NCBI GenBank assembly: GCA_050246875.1
Contig: JBFWVF010000003.1
Coordinates: 124,001 to 188,000, forward strand
DNA: 64,000 nucleotides
Direction: 5' to 3'
Source: SHWB01 sp050246875
Lineage (GTDB): Bacteria; Pseudomonadota; Alphaproteobacteria; UBA6615
A model generated the notes under the pieces. It was not told where the DNA came from, did not search any database, and worked only from the letters and a program-made list of their open reading frames with translations. Both the position numbers and the translations under genes were made by a program. Of the stretch, positions 35,268 to 43,994 are shown piece after piece (the first letter of the stretch is position 1; every line of letters starts with the position of its first letter).

Positions 35268-36086
35268 ATGGCCAAGATCCGCTTCTCGCCCAACCTGCAT
35301 CACCTGTTCAAGGAACTGCCGCCGCACCGACGGCTGGAGGCCGTGCGCAAATGCGGCTGCGACGAGGTCGAGTGGCACATGCCCTTCGCCCTCACGAAGG
35401 AGGAGCTGAAGCAGCAGCTCGACGACAACGGGCTCGAGTTCATCTACTTCGTCGTCCCGGTCGACTGGGACAAGGGCGTCTGGGGCCTCGGCGCCCAGCC
35501 GAGCAAGGAAGCGGAGTTCCGCAAGCGCGCTTCGATCGCGCTGGAATACGCCGCGCTGTGCGACATCTACTCGATCAATGTCGGCGCCGGGCCGGTCCCC
35601 AAGGGCGAGAGCAAGCAGCGCTGCGTCGACACCTACGTGAACAACCTGATCTGGATGTCGGAGCAGGCCAAGGGCCTGCGCCTCAAGCTGCTGCTGGAGG
35701 GCGTCGCCGCCGAACGGGTGCCCGACTGGGCGATGCAGACGATGGCCGAAGCCAACGCCATCCGCCGCGCCACCGGCCAGGACCGCGTGCAGCTCGTCTT
35801 CGACACCTACCAGCTCCGCTGGCAGGAGCAGGGGCCGCTGACGCCGATCATGGACGAGTACTGGGAGCACATCGGCCATATCCAGATCGGCAACACGCCC
35901 AAACGCTTCGAGCCCGGCGTCGGCGAGATGGACCTGCTGTGGCTGGTCGAGCGCGCCTATGCCAAGGGCTGGCAGGGCTGCGTCGGGCTGGAGCACGACC
36001 CGTCGATGGACACCTGGTCGAGCCTGATGTGGATGAACAGGTACGGCTACGCGGTCGACCCGAAGAACCGGCCGGCCGACAGCTAG
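35268..36086 (+). CDS. Hydroxypyruvate isomerase-like TIM-barrel protein
   Basis: A 272-residue xylose isomerase-like TIM barrel (MAKIRFSPNLHHLFKELPPHRRLEAVRKCGCDEVEWHMPF). Acid and metal-binding positions of the fold are visible as LLLEGVAAE (Glu), QLVFDTYQLRWQEQG (Asp), HIGHIQIGNTP (His) and VGLEHDPSMDTW (Glu). It is a distant paralog of the otnI product in this window. The reaction is unknown: isomerase or epimerase of a keto acid or sugar. It lies 23 bp after the propeller gene and its stop overlaps the convergent hydrolase. Confidence 0.8.
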   Translation: MAKIRFSPNLHHLFKELPPHRRLEAVRKCGCDEVEWHMPFALTKEELKQQLDDNGLEFIYFVVPVDWDKGVWGLGAQPSKEAEFRKRASIALEYAALCDIYSINVGAGPVPKGESKQRCVDTYVNNLIWMSEQAKGLRLKLLLEGVAAERVPDWAMQTMAEANAIRRATGQDRVQLVFDTYQLRWQEQGPLTPIMDEYWEHIGHIQIGNTPKRFEPGVGEMDLLWLVERAYAKGWQGCVGLEHDPSMDTWSSLMWMNRYGYAVDPKNRPADS

Positions 36087-36934
36087 CCGCGCGCGAACAG
36101 GGCGCGCAGCGCGGCGGCGGTCTCGGCCGGCCGTTCCTCCGGCACGAAATGACCGCAGCCGTCGAAGCTGTAACCGACTACATCACGGGCGATCTGGCGC
36201 ATCGAGTCCGCGACCTCGCCGCCGCGGCTCTCGCCGCCACCGATGGCCGCCACCGGCATCGCCAGCTTGCCGGCCGCGCGCAGCGCCGCCGTATCGGTCG
36301 CGTCGGCCGCGATCGCCGTGTAGTAAGCGAAACTGTCCGCCAGCACGCCCGGCCGTTCATAGAGCCGCACATAGGTTTCGACAGCGTCGTCGAGCGCGCC
36401 CGGCGTGGTGCAGTAATGGGTGAAGTACCAGGTGAGGTAGGCACGTTCCCGCCCGGCGGTCAGGATGGCCGGCAGGTCCGGCACCATGTTGAACGCGATG
36501 TGCCATTTCGGGCCGATCGACATGGCGCCGCCGCGCCCGTCGCCGGGCATGGTCACGTCGAGCACGCCCAGTGTCCGCACCCGCTCCGCCAGCATGGCCG
36601 CCAGATGCACCGCAATCGGCCCGCCCCAGTCGTGGCCGACGAGGTGGAAGCGGTCGAGCCGCAGCGTCTCCGTCACCAGCGTCCGCAGGTCGGCGGCCAG
36701 CGCCTTCTTCGTGTAGTCGCCCGGTCCGCCGGACGACAGCGCAAGTCCGCGCGGCGCCGGCGCGATGACGTAGTGATCGGGCGCCAGCAACGGGATGACG
36801 CGACGCCACTCGAACCAGCTTTGCGGCCAGCCGTGCAGCAGGACGACCGGCGTCTTCGACGGGTCGCCGGCCGTGACGTAGTGGATCGTCGCGGCGCCCG
36901 CCCGCGCGGTCGCTTCGGTGATGCGTTCATTCAC
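36083..36934 (-). CDS. Alpha/beta hydrolase of the epoxide hydrolase/haloalkane dehalogenase type
   Basis: A 283-residue hydrolase. The oxyanion motif is HGWPQSWFEW, and the nucleophile is an Asp in VGHDWGGPIA, as in epoxide hydrolases and haloalkane or haloacetate dehalogenases, not serine esterases. The base His is in GCGHFVPEERP. The start is a GTG whose GTGA overlaps the stop of the LysR gene. Substrate could be an epoxide or haloacid. Operon position behind a LysR gene suggests its expression is controlled with that regulator. Confidence 0.85.
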   Translation of the reverse strand: MNERITEATARAGAATIHYVTAGDPSKTPVVLLHGWPQSWFEWRRVIPLLAPDHYVIAPAPRGLALSSGGPGDYTKKALAADLRTLVTETLRLDRFHLVGHDWGGPIAVHLAAMLAERVRTLGVLDVTMPGDGRGGAMSIGPKWHIAFNMVPDLPAILTAGRERAYLTWYFTHYCTTPGALDDAVETYVRLYERPGVLADSFAYYTAIAADATDTAALRAAGKLAMPVAAIGGGESRGGEVADSMRQIARDVVGYSFDGCGHFVPEERPAETAAALRALFARG

Positions 36935-37857
36935 GGCGTGCTCTCCGTGTCCCAGGGAGGACCGTTGCGGAACTTGTCCTTGAGGAAGTCGACGAAGGCC
37001 CGGACCTTGAGCGGCAGGTACGCGCGCGACGGATAGATCACCCACATCGCGTTGTCGAAGGACGACGCCGTGGCCTCGAAATCCGGAAACAGGTCGACAA
37101 GCTCGCCTGTCCGCAGTTCCCGCCCGCCCGTCCAGCGCGACTGCAGGCTGACGCCCATGCCGGCGAGCGCGAAGCGCTTGAGCGCGACGCCGTTCGACGT
37201 CGTTACGCGGGCGGTCACGGAAACCTCCTCGACGCTGCCGTCCATGGCGCGGAAGCGCCAGCGTGATCCGAAGCCGGGCATCGCCAGCACGAGGCAGTCG
37301 TGCCCGGCAAGCTCCGCCGGGCCGGCGGGCCGGCCACGCCGCGCGAGATAGGCCGGGCTGGCGCAGGCCCGCATCACCAGCGGCGCGAGGCGATGCGCCA
37401 CCAGCGATGAGTCCGCCAGAGGCCCCATGCGGAGGGCGACGTCGACTCGTTCCGTCACGAGGTCGACCGTGGCGTCCGTCAGCAGCAGGTCGAGCGACAG
37501 TTCAGGATAGGCGGCGGCGAATTCCGGCAACAGGTCGACGATGTTGAGCTGGGCGAAGCTGACCGGCGCCGCGACGCGCAACCGTCCGGTCGGCCGCTCG
37601 CCCGCGTCCGCCGCGAGGGACCTGGCGCGGGCGAGTTCGTCGACGATCGATTCGACGCGCTCGAAATAGATCATTCCGGCTTCGGTAGGTGCCAGACGAC
37701 GTGTCGAGCGCTGCAGCAGCCGCACGCCGAGGTCGCTTTCCAGCGTGGCGATGGCCCGCGAGATCGACGAAGGGTCGACGCCGCGGTCGCGCGCCACGGC
37801 GGCGAAGCTGCCGCGGCGCACGGCCTCGACGAAGATTTCCAGCACGGCCGTATCCAT
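36931..37857 (-). CDS. LysR-family transcriptional regulator
   Basis: A 308-residue LTTR. The N-terminal winged helix-turn-helix is MDTAVLEIFVEAVRRGSFAAVARDRGVDPSSISRAIATLESDLGVRLLQRSTRRLAPTEAG in abbreviated reading at residues 1-60. The C-terminal two-lobed ligand domain begins about residue 90 (GRLRVAAPVSFA). It is co-transcribed with the hydrolase gene downstream and divergent from the acoA-like gene across 242 bp (37858-38099), so it may regulate either unit. No specific T-N11-A site stands out in the gap. Confidence 0.9.
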   Translation of the reverse strand: MDTAVLEIFVEAVRRGSFAAVARDRGVDPSSISRAIATLESDLGVRLLQRSTRRLAPTEAGMIYFERVESIVDELARARSLAADAGERPTGRLRVAAPVSFAQLNIVDLLPEFAAAYPELSLDLLLTDATVDLVTERVDVALRMGPLADSSLVAHRLAPLVMRACASPAYLARRGRPAGPAELAGHDCLVLAMPGFGSRWRFRAMDGSVEEVSVTARVTTSNGVALKRFALAGMGVSLQSRWTGGRELRTGELVDLFPDFEATASSFDNAMWVIYPSRAYLPLKVRAFVDFLKDKFRNGPPWDTESTP

Positions 37858-38099
37858 TCCTGCACTTTACGCAACGAGCAATGCCCACGGAAACCGAATC
37901 GGGCCGTGGACGCACGGATGACGTTGGCAAGAATCGGGCATCCCCGCCCTTCCTGCATGCGGCGCACGGCATAGATGCGTTGCGTGCCGTTCCCGGACCG
38001 CCCACCATCGCGGGACAGTTGCGCCCTGCGGCACCGGCTCCCGACCGGCCGCCGTGGGCAAGGGGCCCTCGAAGGGTCAACGCCGGGAGACGCGCCGCC

Positions 38100-39077
38100 A
38101 TGACCGCCATGCAGCTCAGCCGCGACGACCTGCTCGCCGCCTACCGTTCGATGACGACGATCCGCGAGTTCGAGGAGCGGGTGCGCACGGAGTTCGCGAC
38201 CGGCGACATGCCCGGCTTCGTGCATCTTTATGCCGGCGAGGAGGCCATTGCGGTCGGAGTCTGCAGCCATCTCGATCATCGCGATGTCATTGCGTCGACG
38301 CATCGCGGTCATGGTCACTGCATCGCCAAGGGCTGCGATGTCACCGGCATGATGCTGGAGCTGTTCGGCCGCCGCGACGGGCTGTGCCACGGCAAGGGCG
38401 GCTCGATGCACATCGCCGACCTGTCGAAGGGCATGCTCGGCGCCAACGGCATCGTCGGCGGCGGTCCGCCGCTGGTGGCGGGCGCGGCGCTGACGGCGAA
38501 GACGCTGGGCACCGGCGGCGTCGCCATCGGCTTCGTCGGCGACGGCGCCTCCAACCAGGGCACCACCTTCGAGGCCCTCAACATGGCCGTCGTGCTGAAG
38601 CTGCCGGCGGTCTTCGTGTTCGAGAACAACGGCATCGGCGAGGGCACGGGGGCGGCCTTCGCCGTCGGCTCGGGCGACATCGCCGGGCGCGCCGCCGGCT
38701 TCGGCCTGCCGGTCGAGAAGGTCGACGGCTGCGACTTCTTCGCCGTCCACGACGCCGCCGGGCGGGCCATCGAGCACGCCCGCGCGGGCAAGGGTCCGGC
38801 CGCCATCGAAGCCTCGGCGCCGCGCTTCTACGGCCATTTCGAGGGCGACCCGCAACTCTACCGCGGCGAGGGCGAGGTCGAGCGGCTGCGGGCCCAGAGC
38901 GACTGCCTCGCCCTGTTCCGCAACCGCGTCGTCGAGGCGGCGCTGCTCGATGCGAAGGCGCTCGACGCCGCCACGTCCGAGACCCGCGCGCAGATCGACG
39001 CCGCCGTGGCGACGGCGCGCAAGGCGCCTCAGCCCGGCCCGGGCGACCTGTTGACCGACGTCTACGTCAGCTACTGA
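38100..39077 (+). CDS. acoA: Thiamine-dependent 2-oxoacid/acetoin dehydrogenase E1 alpha subunit
   Basis: A 325-residue TPP enzyme subunit that decarboxylates acetoin or a 2-oxo acid. The TPP motif GDGASNQGTTFEALNMAVVLKLPAVFVFENN is in family position near residue 145, and HRGHGHCIAKGCD and GRRDGLCHGKGGSMHIAD are typical of AcoA and PDH-alpha. The start follows GGGAGA. Together with the E1 beta and lipoyl-hydrolase genes it forms an aco-like operon. A pyruvate or branched-chain complex is the alternative; the third gene favours acetoin. Confidence 0.82.
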   Translation: MTAMQLSRDDLLAAYRSMTTIREFEERVRTEFATGDMPGFVHLYAGEEAIAVGVCSHLDHRDVIASTHRGHGHCIAKGCDVTGMMLELFGRRDGLCHGKGGSMHIADLSKGMLGANGIVGGGPPLVAGAALTAKTLGTGGVAIGFVGDGASNQGTTFEALNMAVVLKLPAVFVFENNGIGEGTGAAFAVGSGDIAGRAAGFGLPVEKVDGCDFFAVHDAAGRAIEHARAGKGPAAIEASAPRFYGHFEGDPQLYRGEGEVERLRAQSDCLALFRNRVVEAALLDAKALDAATSETRAQIDAAVATARKAPQPGPGDLLTDVYVSY

Positions 39078-39091
39078 GGCGGGAGACGGAC

Positions 39092-40105
39092 ATGGCACGC
39101 AAGACCATCCGCGAAGCGATCAACGACGCCATCCGCCTCGAGATGGCGCGCGACCCGCGCGTCGTCGTCATGGGCGAGGACGTGGCCGGCGGCGCCGGCC
39201 TCGCCGGCCAGCGCGACGCCTTCGGCGGCGTCATGGGCGTCACCAAGGGCCTGCTCGGCGCCTTCGGCGAGGCCCGCGTCATCGACACGCCGATCACCGA
39301 GTCCGCCATCATCGGCATGGCGGCCGGCGCCGCCGTCACCGGCCTGCGCCCGGTCGCCGAGCTGATGTTCTGCGACTTCATGGGCGTCTGCTTCGACCAG
39401 ATCCTCAACCAGGCCGCCAAGTTCCGCTACATGTTCGGCGGCAAGGCGACGACGCCGCTCGTCGTCCGCACGATGTATGGCGGCGGCCTCGGCGCCGCCG
39501 CGCAGCACTCGCAGTGCCTGTACCAGATGTTCACGGCGGTGCCCGGCGTGAAGGTCGTCGTGGCGTCCAACCCCTACGACGCCAAGGGACTGATGATCCA
39601 GGCCATCCGCGACGACGATCCGGTGATCTTCTTCGAGCACAAGGCGATGTACGACGTCGCCGGCGACGTGCCGGACGGCGCCTACACCATCCCGTTCGGC
39701 GAGGCCAATGTGGTGCGCGACGGCGACGACGTCACCATCGTCGCTCTCGGGCGAATGGTGGGCACGGCCGAGCGGGCGGCGAAGGAACTGGAGGGCGAGG
39801 GCATCGACTGCGAGATCATCGACCCGCGCACGACCTCGCCGCTCGACGAGGACACCATCCTCGAAAGCGTCGAGCGCACGGGGCGGCTCGTCGTCGTCGA
39901 CGAGGCCAATCCGCGCTGCTCCGTCGCCGCCGACATCGCGGCACTGGCCGCGAGCAAGGCCTTCGGTGCGCTGAAGGCGCCGGTCGGCCAGGTGACGGCG
40001 CCGCACGCGCCGGTGCCGTTCGCGCCGTCGCTAGAGAAGCTCTACCTGCCGGATGCCGCCCGCGTCGCCGCGGCGGCGAAGGCGGCGGTCGGGTACGCGG
40101 CATGA
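39092..40105 (+). CDS. acoB: Acetoin/2-oxoacid dehydrogenase E1 beta subunit
   Basis: A 337-residue partner of the E1 alpha. Transketolase-like pyrimidine domain: VVVMGEDVAGGAGLAG, RVIDTPITESAIIGMAAGAA. The C-terminal domain includes VTIVALGRMVGTAERAAKELEGEGIDCEIIDPRTTSPLDEDTI read in part, then VVVDEANPRCSVAADIAA. It starts 14 bp after E1 alpha and overlaps the next gene by 4 bp. The heterotetramer with the upstream product forms the TPP site at the interface. Confidence 0.85.
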   Translation: MARKTIREAINDAIRLEMARDPRVVVMGEDVAGGAGLAGQRDAFGGVMGVTKGLLGAFGEARVIDTPITESAIIGMAAGAAVTGLRPVAELMFCDFMGVCFDQILNQAAKFRYMFGGKATTPLVVRTMYGGGLGAAAQHSQCLYQMFTAVPGVKVVVASNPYDAKGLMIQAIRDDDPVIFFEHKAMYDVAGDVPDGAYTIPFGEANVVRDGDDVTIVALGRMVGTAERAAKELEGEGIDCEIIDPRTTSPLDEDTILESVERTGRLVVVDEANPRCSVAADIAALAASKAFGALKAPVGQVTAPHAPVPFAPSLEKLYLPDAARVAAAAKAAVGYAA

Positions 40106-41226
40106 CGGACGCGACGGCGATCCGCAAGGTGACGATGCCGAAATGGGGCCTCTCCATGAAGGAGGGGACGGTGACGGCATGGCTCGCCGCCGAAGGCGCA
40201 ACGGTCGCGGCCGGCGACGAGATCGTCGAGATCGAGACCGAGAAGGTGAACAACGTCGTCGAGGCGCCGGTGTCCGGAGTGCTGCGGCGACATGTCGTCG
40301 GCGAGGGTGTGACGGCGCCGGTCGGCGCCCTGATCGGCATCATCGCGCCCGCTGCCGTCGACGATGCGGCCATAAACGCGGTCGTCGCCGAGTTTGCCGC
40401 AAGCTTCGTCCCGGTGACCGAGGACTCGGCCGGCGATGCCCCCGTCATCCGTCAGGTGAACGGCCGGTCAATCAATTCGCTGCTGACCGGCCAGGGCGAT
40501 GCGACACCGGCCGTGCTCGTCCACGGCTTCGCTGCCGATCTGACGACGTGGATGTTCACGCAGCCCGCGCTGGCCGAGGCCCGTCCGGTGCTTTCGCTCG
40601 ATCTGCCCGGCCATGGCGCGAGCGACAAGGATGTCGGCGCGGGCGATGTCGCCTTCTTTGCCGGTGTGTTGGCGGCAACAATGGATTCGGCCGGCATCTC
40701 GCACGCGCATCTCATTGGCCATTCCCTGGGCGCGGCAATCGCTCTCCAACTGGCGCTCGATGCACCGCAGCGTGTTGCTTCGCTGACGATGATCGCGCCG
40801 GCCGGCCTCGGCGGCAGCATCGACGGCGGCTTCCTCGCCGCTCTCGTCGCTGCCGAGCGACGGCGGCCGGCACAGGAGGCGCTGGCACGGCTGGTCGCCG
40901 ATCCCTCGCTCGTGAGCCGCGACATGGTCGAGCGCTTCCTGCGCTACAAGCGCCTTGACGGCGTCGCCGCCGCCCTCTCGACCATCGCTGCGCAGATCGC
41001 CGAAGGCGACCGACAGAGGATCGATCTCGGCGCGAGTCTCGCACGGTCGGGCATACCACTGCTGCTGATCGAGGGCGCCGCGGATGCGATCATCGCCGCG
41101 GCGCCCGACGACATGCTGCCGGCGGGCACGATTCGGCATCGCATCGCCGGAGCCGGCCATCTCGTCCACATGGAAAAATCTACAACCTTGAATAGCATGA
41201 TCGGGAAATTTCTCTCCCTCAATTGA
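40102..41226 (+). CDS. acoC: AcoC-like protein: lipoyl domain fused to alpha/beta hydrolase
   Basis: A 374-residue protein. Residues 1-about 78 form a biotinyl/lipoyl domain with lipoyl acceptor Lys48 in IETEKVNNVVEAP. A linker leads to an alpha/beta hydrolase domain (about 135-374) with oxyanion VLVHGFAADLTTW, nucleophile Ser in LIGHSLGAAIAL, and base His in GAGHLVHMEK. This architecture is that of acetoin dehydrogenase AcoC, in which the hydrolase-like fold replaces the catalytic acyltransferase domain. No E3 (dihydrolipoamide dehydrogenase) gene is in the window. It is translationally coupled to E1 beta (ATGA). Confidence 0.85.
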   Translation: MTDATAIRKVTMPKWGLSMKEGTVTAWLAAEGATVAAGDEIVEIETEKVNNVVEAPVSGVLRRHVVGEGVTAPVGALIGIIAPAAVDDAAINAVVAEFAASFVPVTEDSAGDAPVIRQVNGRSINSLLTGQGDATPAVLVHGFAADLTTWMFTQPALAEARPVLSLDLPGHGASDKDVGAGDVAFFAGVLAATMDSAGISHAHLIGHSLGAAIALQLALDAPQRVASLTMIAPAGLGGSIDGGFLAALVAAERRRPAQEALARLVADPSLVSRDMVERFLRYKRLDGVAAALSTIAAQIAEGDRQRIDLGASLARSGIPLLLIEGAADAIIAAAPDDMLPAGTIRHRIAGAGHLVHMEKSTTLNSMIGKFLSLN

Positions 41227-41263
41227 CGCTGCTTCCCGTGCTCCCACGCGGATGGGCCAAACG

Positions 41264-41277
41264 GTATGCGAGCATAC
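41264..41277. promoter_or_regulatory. Perfect palindrome, possible GntR-type operator
   Basis: GTATGC-GA-GCATAC, 6-bp arms with a 2-bp centre, in the 194-bp gap between the aco-like operon and the first TRAP binding-protein gene. It lies 144 bp before the binding-protein start. Size and symmetry resemble operators of GntR/FadR-type repressors. No regulator gene is adjacent. Confidence 0.35.
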
Positions 41278-41420
41278 TTGCCGCCCCGATCCCGCATAGG
41301 CAGACTCATCGCATGACGACTACGGTGCCGCGCCATCCCGGGGCGGATACCGAATGGTCGCACGCGACGGCCGGTGAGGGTGACCCGGATCGCCGATGGC
41401 CGTCCTTTGGGAGAACGCAG

Positions 41421-42503
41421 ATGATTGTAACCAGGAGGGTGGCCGCACTGGGTGCGGCAATTGCGGCGACGGTGGCGCTCGCGGCACCGGCATCCGCCGT
41501 CGAGACCATCAAGTTGACGTTCGTCACCGGCTACGCGCCGACCTTCACCTGGCCGCGCGCCTATATCGAGGTCTTCGTACCCGAGATCGACAAGCGGCTC
41601 GCCGCCGAAGGCAAGTACAAGATCGACTGGAACCTCGGCCACAGCGGCACGGTGGTGAAGCCGCGCGGCGAGATCGAGGCGGCGCAGAGCGGCCTCGCCG
41701 ACACCGCCATCGTCGTCACCGCCTTCCACGCCGACCGCGTGCCGCTCTACAACGTGCCGTTCGTGACGCCGTTCACGAACGCCGACCTCTATCTCGGCCA
41801 GAAGACCTACGCGGAGCTGAAGGAGCAGTTCCACGACGCCTTCCAGAAGGACTGGGACGCGGTCAACCAGATGCCCTTCGCGATGACCGGCCCGTTCGAC
41901 AGCTACTGGGTGCTGTCGCGCAAGCCGATCAACTCCTACACCGACCTCAAGGGCATCAAGGTCTCGGCCGCCGGCCCCAACCTGATCTGGGCCACCTCGG
42001 CGGGCGCCGCCGGCATCACCAGCGCCGCGACCGACTGGTACATGCAGCTCAACACCGGCCTCGCCGACGCGGTCATCTCGTGGGCCGACGTTACCGGCTC
42101 GCAGAAGCAGTGCGAACCGGCCAAGCACGTCTACCACGCCAATATCGGCACGGTGCTCGGCCACGAGATCACCTTCAACAAGGACACGTGGAAGAAGCTG
42201 CCAGCGTCCGTGCAGAAGGCGGTTCGCGAGTCGGCGCCGATCTATGCCAAGGCGCAGGCCGACTTCGCCATCGCCGGCGGCAAGAAGCAACTCGAGTACT
42301 GCACCAAGGAGCAGGGCATGAAGGTCGTCTACGCCACGGACGAGGACCGCAAGGCGTGGGCGAAGATGCTGCCGCCGCTCGCCCTCGACTGGGCGAAGGA
42401 CCAGGACGGCAAGGGCCGGCCCGCGACGGCCGTGCTGCAGGCCTACATGAAGGCCATCCGTGCCGGGGGCGGCAATCCCGCCCGCGACTGGGAAAAGGAA
42501 TAA
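41421..42503 (+). CDS. TRAP transporter DctP-type periplasmic binding protein (copy 1)
   Basis: A 360-residue DctP-family extracytoplasmic receptor for an organic acid. Signal peptide residues 1-28 ends ASAVE. Family blocks: VVKPRGEIEAAQSGLADTAIVV, NSYTDLKGIKVSAAGPNLIWATSAGAAGIT in parts, and WYMQLNTGLADAVISWADVTGS. It contains a CEPAKHV/EYC pair that may form a disulfide. It is the first of three tandem paralogs; no DctQ or DctM gene is nearby. GGGAGA lies before the ATG, and a strong terminator follows (42536-42569). Confidence 0.88.
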   Translation: MIVTRRVAALGAAIAATVALAAPASAVETIKLTFVTGYAPTFTWPRAYIEVFVPEIDKRLAAEGKYKIDWNLGHSGTVVKPRGEIEAAQSGLADTAIVVTAFHADRVPLYNVPFVTPFTNADLYLGQKTYAELKEQFHDAFQKDWDAVNQMPFAMTGPFDSYWVLSRKPINSYTDLKGIKVSAAGPNLIWATSAGAAGITSAATDWYMQLNTGLADAVISWADVTGSQKQCEPAKHVYHANIGTVLGHEITFNKDTWKKLPASVQKAVRESAPIYAKAQADFAIAGGKKQLEYCTKEQGMKVVYATDEDRKAWAKMLPPLALDWAKDQDGKGRPATAVLQAYMKAIRAGGGNPARDWEKE

Positions 42504-42535
42504 ATGCGGCAGACCAGTCGCTTCGGAATGTTCGA

Positions 42536-42569
42536 GGCGCGGCCTTAGCGGCCGCGCCCCTTTTCTTTT
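42536..42569 (+). terminator. Rho-independent terminator after TRAP receptor copy 1
   Basis: A perfect 9-bp stem, GGCGCGGCC (42536-42544) and GGCCGCGCC (42550-42558), with a 5-base loop TTAGC, followed by CC-TTTT-C-TTTT. It lies 32 bp after the stop. Confidence 0.85.
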
Positions 42570-42735
42570 GGGCCACCACCCGCTTGCGTGGGCGGCGGCG
42601 GATGGGCAAATTCCCGCATCGGCCCTGGCCGGGTGGGCCCTCCGAACGAGCGGGGCCGCGGCAGGACGGGCCATCGGACAATCGGGAGCGCGGGCAGGAT
42701 CGCCGGCGCGGGTTGTCCCGGGAGGAAGAACGGAC

Positions 42736-43827
42736 ATGCGTGCATCTACCGTAGCGGTCGCGCTCGGCGCGGCGGCGGTTCTCGGCGCGGGCGCGGTCCT
42801 GCCGGCCGTGCCGGCGTCGGCGGCCGAGACCATCAAGATTTCCTACGTCACCGGCTATGCGCCGAGCTTTCCCTGGCCGCGCGCCTTCATCGAGGTGTTC
42901 GTGCCGGAGGTCGACAAGCGGCTCGCCGCCGACGGCAAGTACAAGATCGACTGGAACCTCGGCCACAGCGGCACGGTGGTGAAGCCGCGCGGCGAGATCG
43001 AGGCCGTGCAGAGCGGCCTCGCCGAGATGGGCGCCGTGGTCACCGCCTTCCACGTCGACCGCGTGCCGCTCTACAACCTGCCGTTCGTCACGCCGTTCTC
43101 GACCTCTGACCTGCACCTGCTGCAGGACATCTACGCGAAGCTCAAGGTCACCTACCAGGCCGACTTCCAGAAGGACTGGGACGCCGTCACCCAGGTGCCG
43201 GTCGCGCTGACGGGCCCGCTCGCCAACTACTGGGTGCTGTCGCGCAAGCCGCTCACCTCTTACACCGACCTCAAGGGCATCAAGCTCTCGGCTGCCGGCC
43301 CCAACCTGATCTGGGGCACGTCCGTCGGCGCCGCCGGCATCACCAGCGCCGCCACCGACTGGTACATGCAGCTCAACACCGGCCTCGCCGACGCGGTGCT
43401 GTCCTGGGCCGACGTGACCGGCTCGCAGAAGCTGTGCGAACCGGCCAAGCACGTGCTCGACGCCGACATCGGCGGCGTCATCGCGCACGAGGTGACGGTG
43501 AACAAGGACGTCTGGGCCAAGCTGCCGAGCGCCGTGAAGGACGCCTTCCTCGCCGCCGCGCCGATCTACATGAAGGCGCAGGCGGACTTCGTCGTCGAAG
43601 GCAACAAGAAGCAGATGGCCTTCTGCACCGGCGAGATGGGCATGAAGGTGGTCAAGGTCAGCGCCGAGGACCGCAAGGCCTGGGCCAAGGCCCTGCCGCC
43701 GGTCGCCCTCAACTGGGCGAAGGACATGGACGCCAAGGGCAAGCCCGGCAGCAAGATGCTGACCAGCTACATGGACGCCCTGCGCGCCGCCGGCAGCGCC
43801 CCGGCCCGCGACTGGGACAAGGAGTAG
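42736..43827 (+). CDS. TRAP transporter DctP-type periplasmic binding protein (copy 2)
   Basis: A 363-residue paralog of copies 1 and 3, with signal peptide residues 1-30. Most blocks are shared (WNLGHSGTVVKPRGEIEAVQSGLA, LKGIKLSAAGPNLIW, ITSAATDWYMQLNTGLADAVLS). Some positions lining the cleft differ from the other copies (SVGAAG for SAGAAG, EMGAVVTAF, LTGPLANYW), so its ligand may differ. GGAGGAAG precedes the ATG. It has its own 232-bp upstream region after the copy 1 terminator, so it may have its own promoter. Confidence 0.88.
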   Translation: MRASTVAVALGAAAVLGAGAVLPAVPASAAETIKISYVTGYAPSFPWPRAFIEVFVPEVDKRLAADGKYKIDWNLGHSGTVVKPRGEIEAVQSGLAEMGAVVTAFHVDRVPLYNLPFVTPFSTSDLHLLQDIYAKLKVTYQADFQKDWDAVTQVPVALTGPLANYWVLSRKPLTSYTDLKGIKLSAAGPNLIWGTSVGAAGITSAATDWYMQLNTGLADAVLSWADVTGSQKLCEPAKHVLDADIGGVIAHEVTVNKDVWAKLPSAVKDAFLAAAPIYMKAQADFVVEGNKKQMAFCTGEMGMKVVKVSAEDRKAWAKALPPVALNWAKDMDAKGKPGSKMLTSYMDALRAAGSAPARDWDKE

Positions 43828-43837
43828 CCATGACCGG

Positions 43838-43869
43838 CCGCCGGGGCGCGCTTGCGCACGCCCCGGCGG
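43838..43869 (+). terminator. GC-rich hairpin after TRAP receptor copy 2
   Basis: Perfect 11-bp arms CCGCCGGGGCG (43838-43848) and CGCCCCGGCGG (43859-43869) with a 10-base loop. No T-tract follows, so it may stabilise the 3' end or attenuate and need not terminate fully. Confidence 0.55.
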
Positions 43870-43994
43870 TTCGGCAATCTCCCGGCGGGGCTGTCGTGAT
43901 CCCGCGTTCGCGCAGGACGCGTATTGCGATGCGGGGCTGACCTGGGGCGGCTGGCAGGAGCGCCGGCTGCGGGTCGTCGGGAGGATATCCGAAC

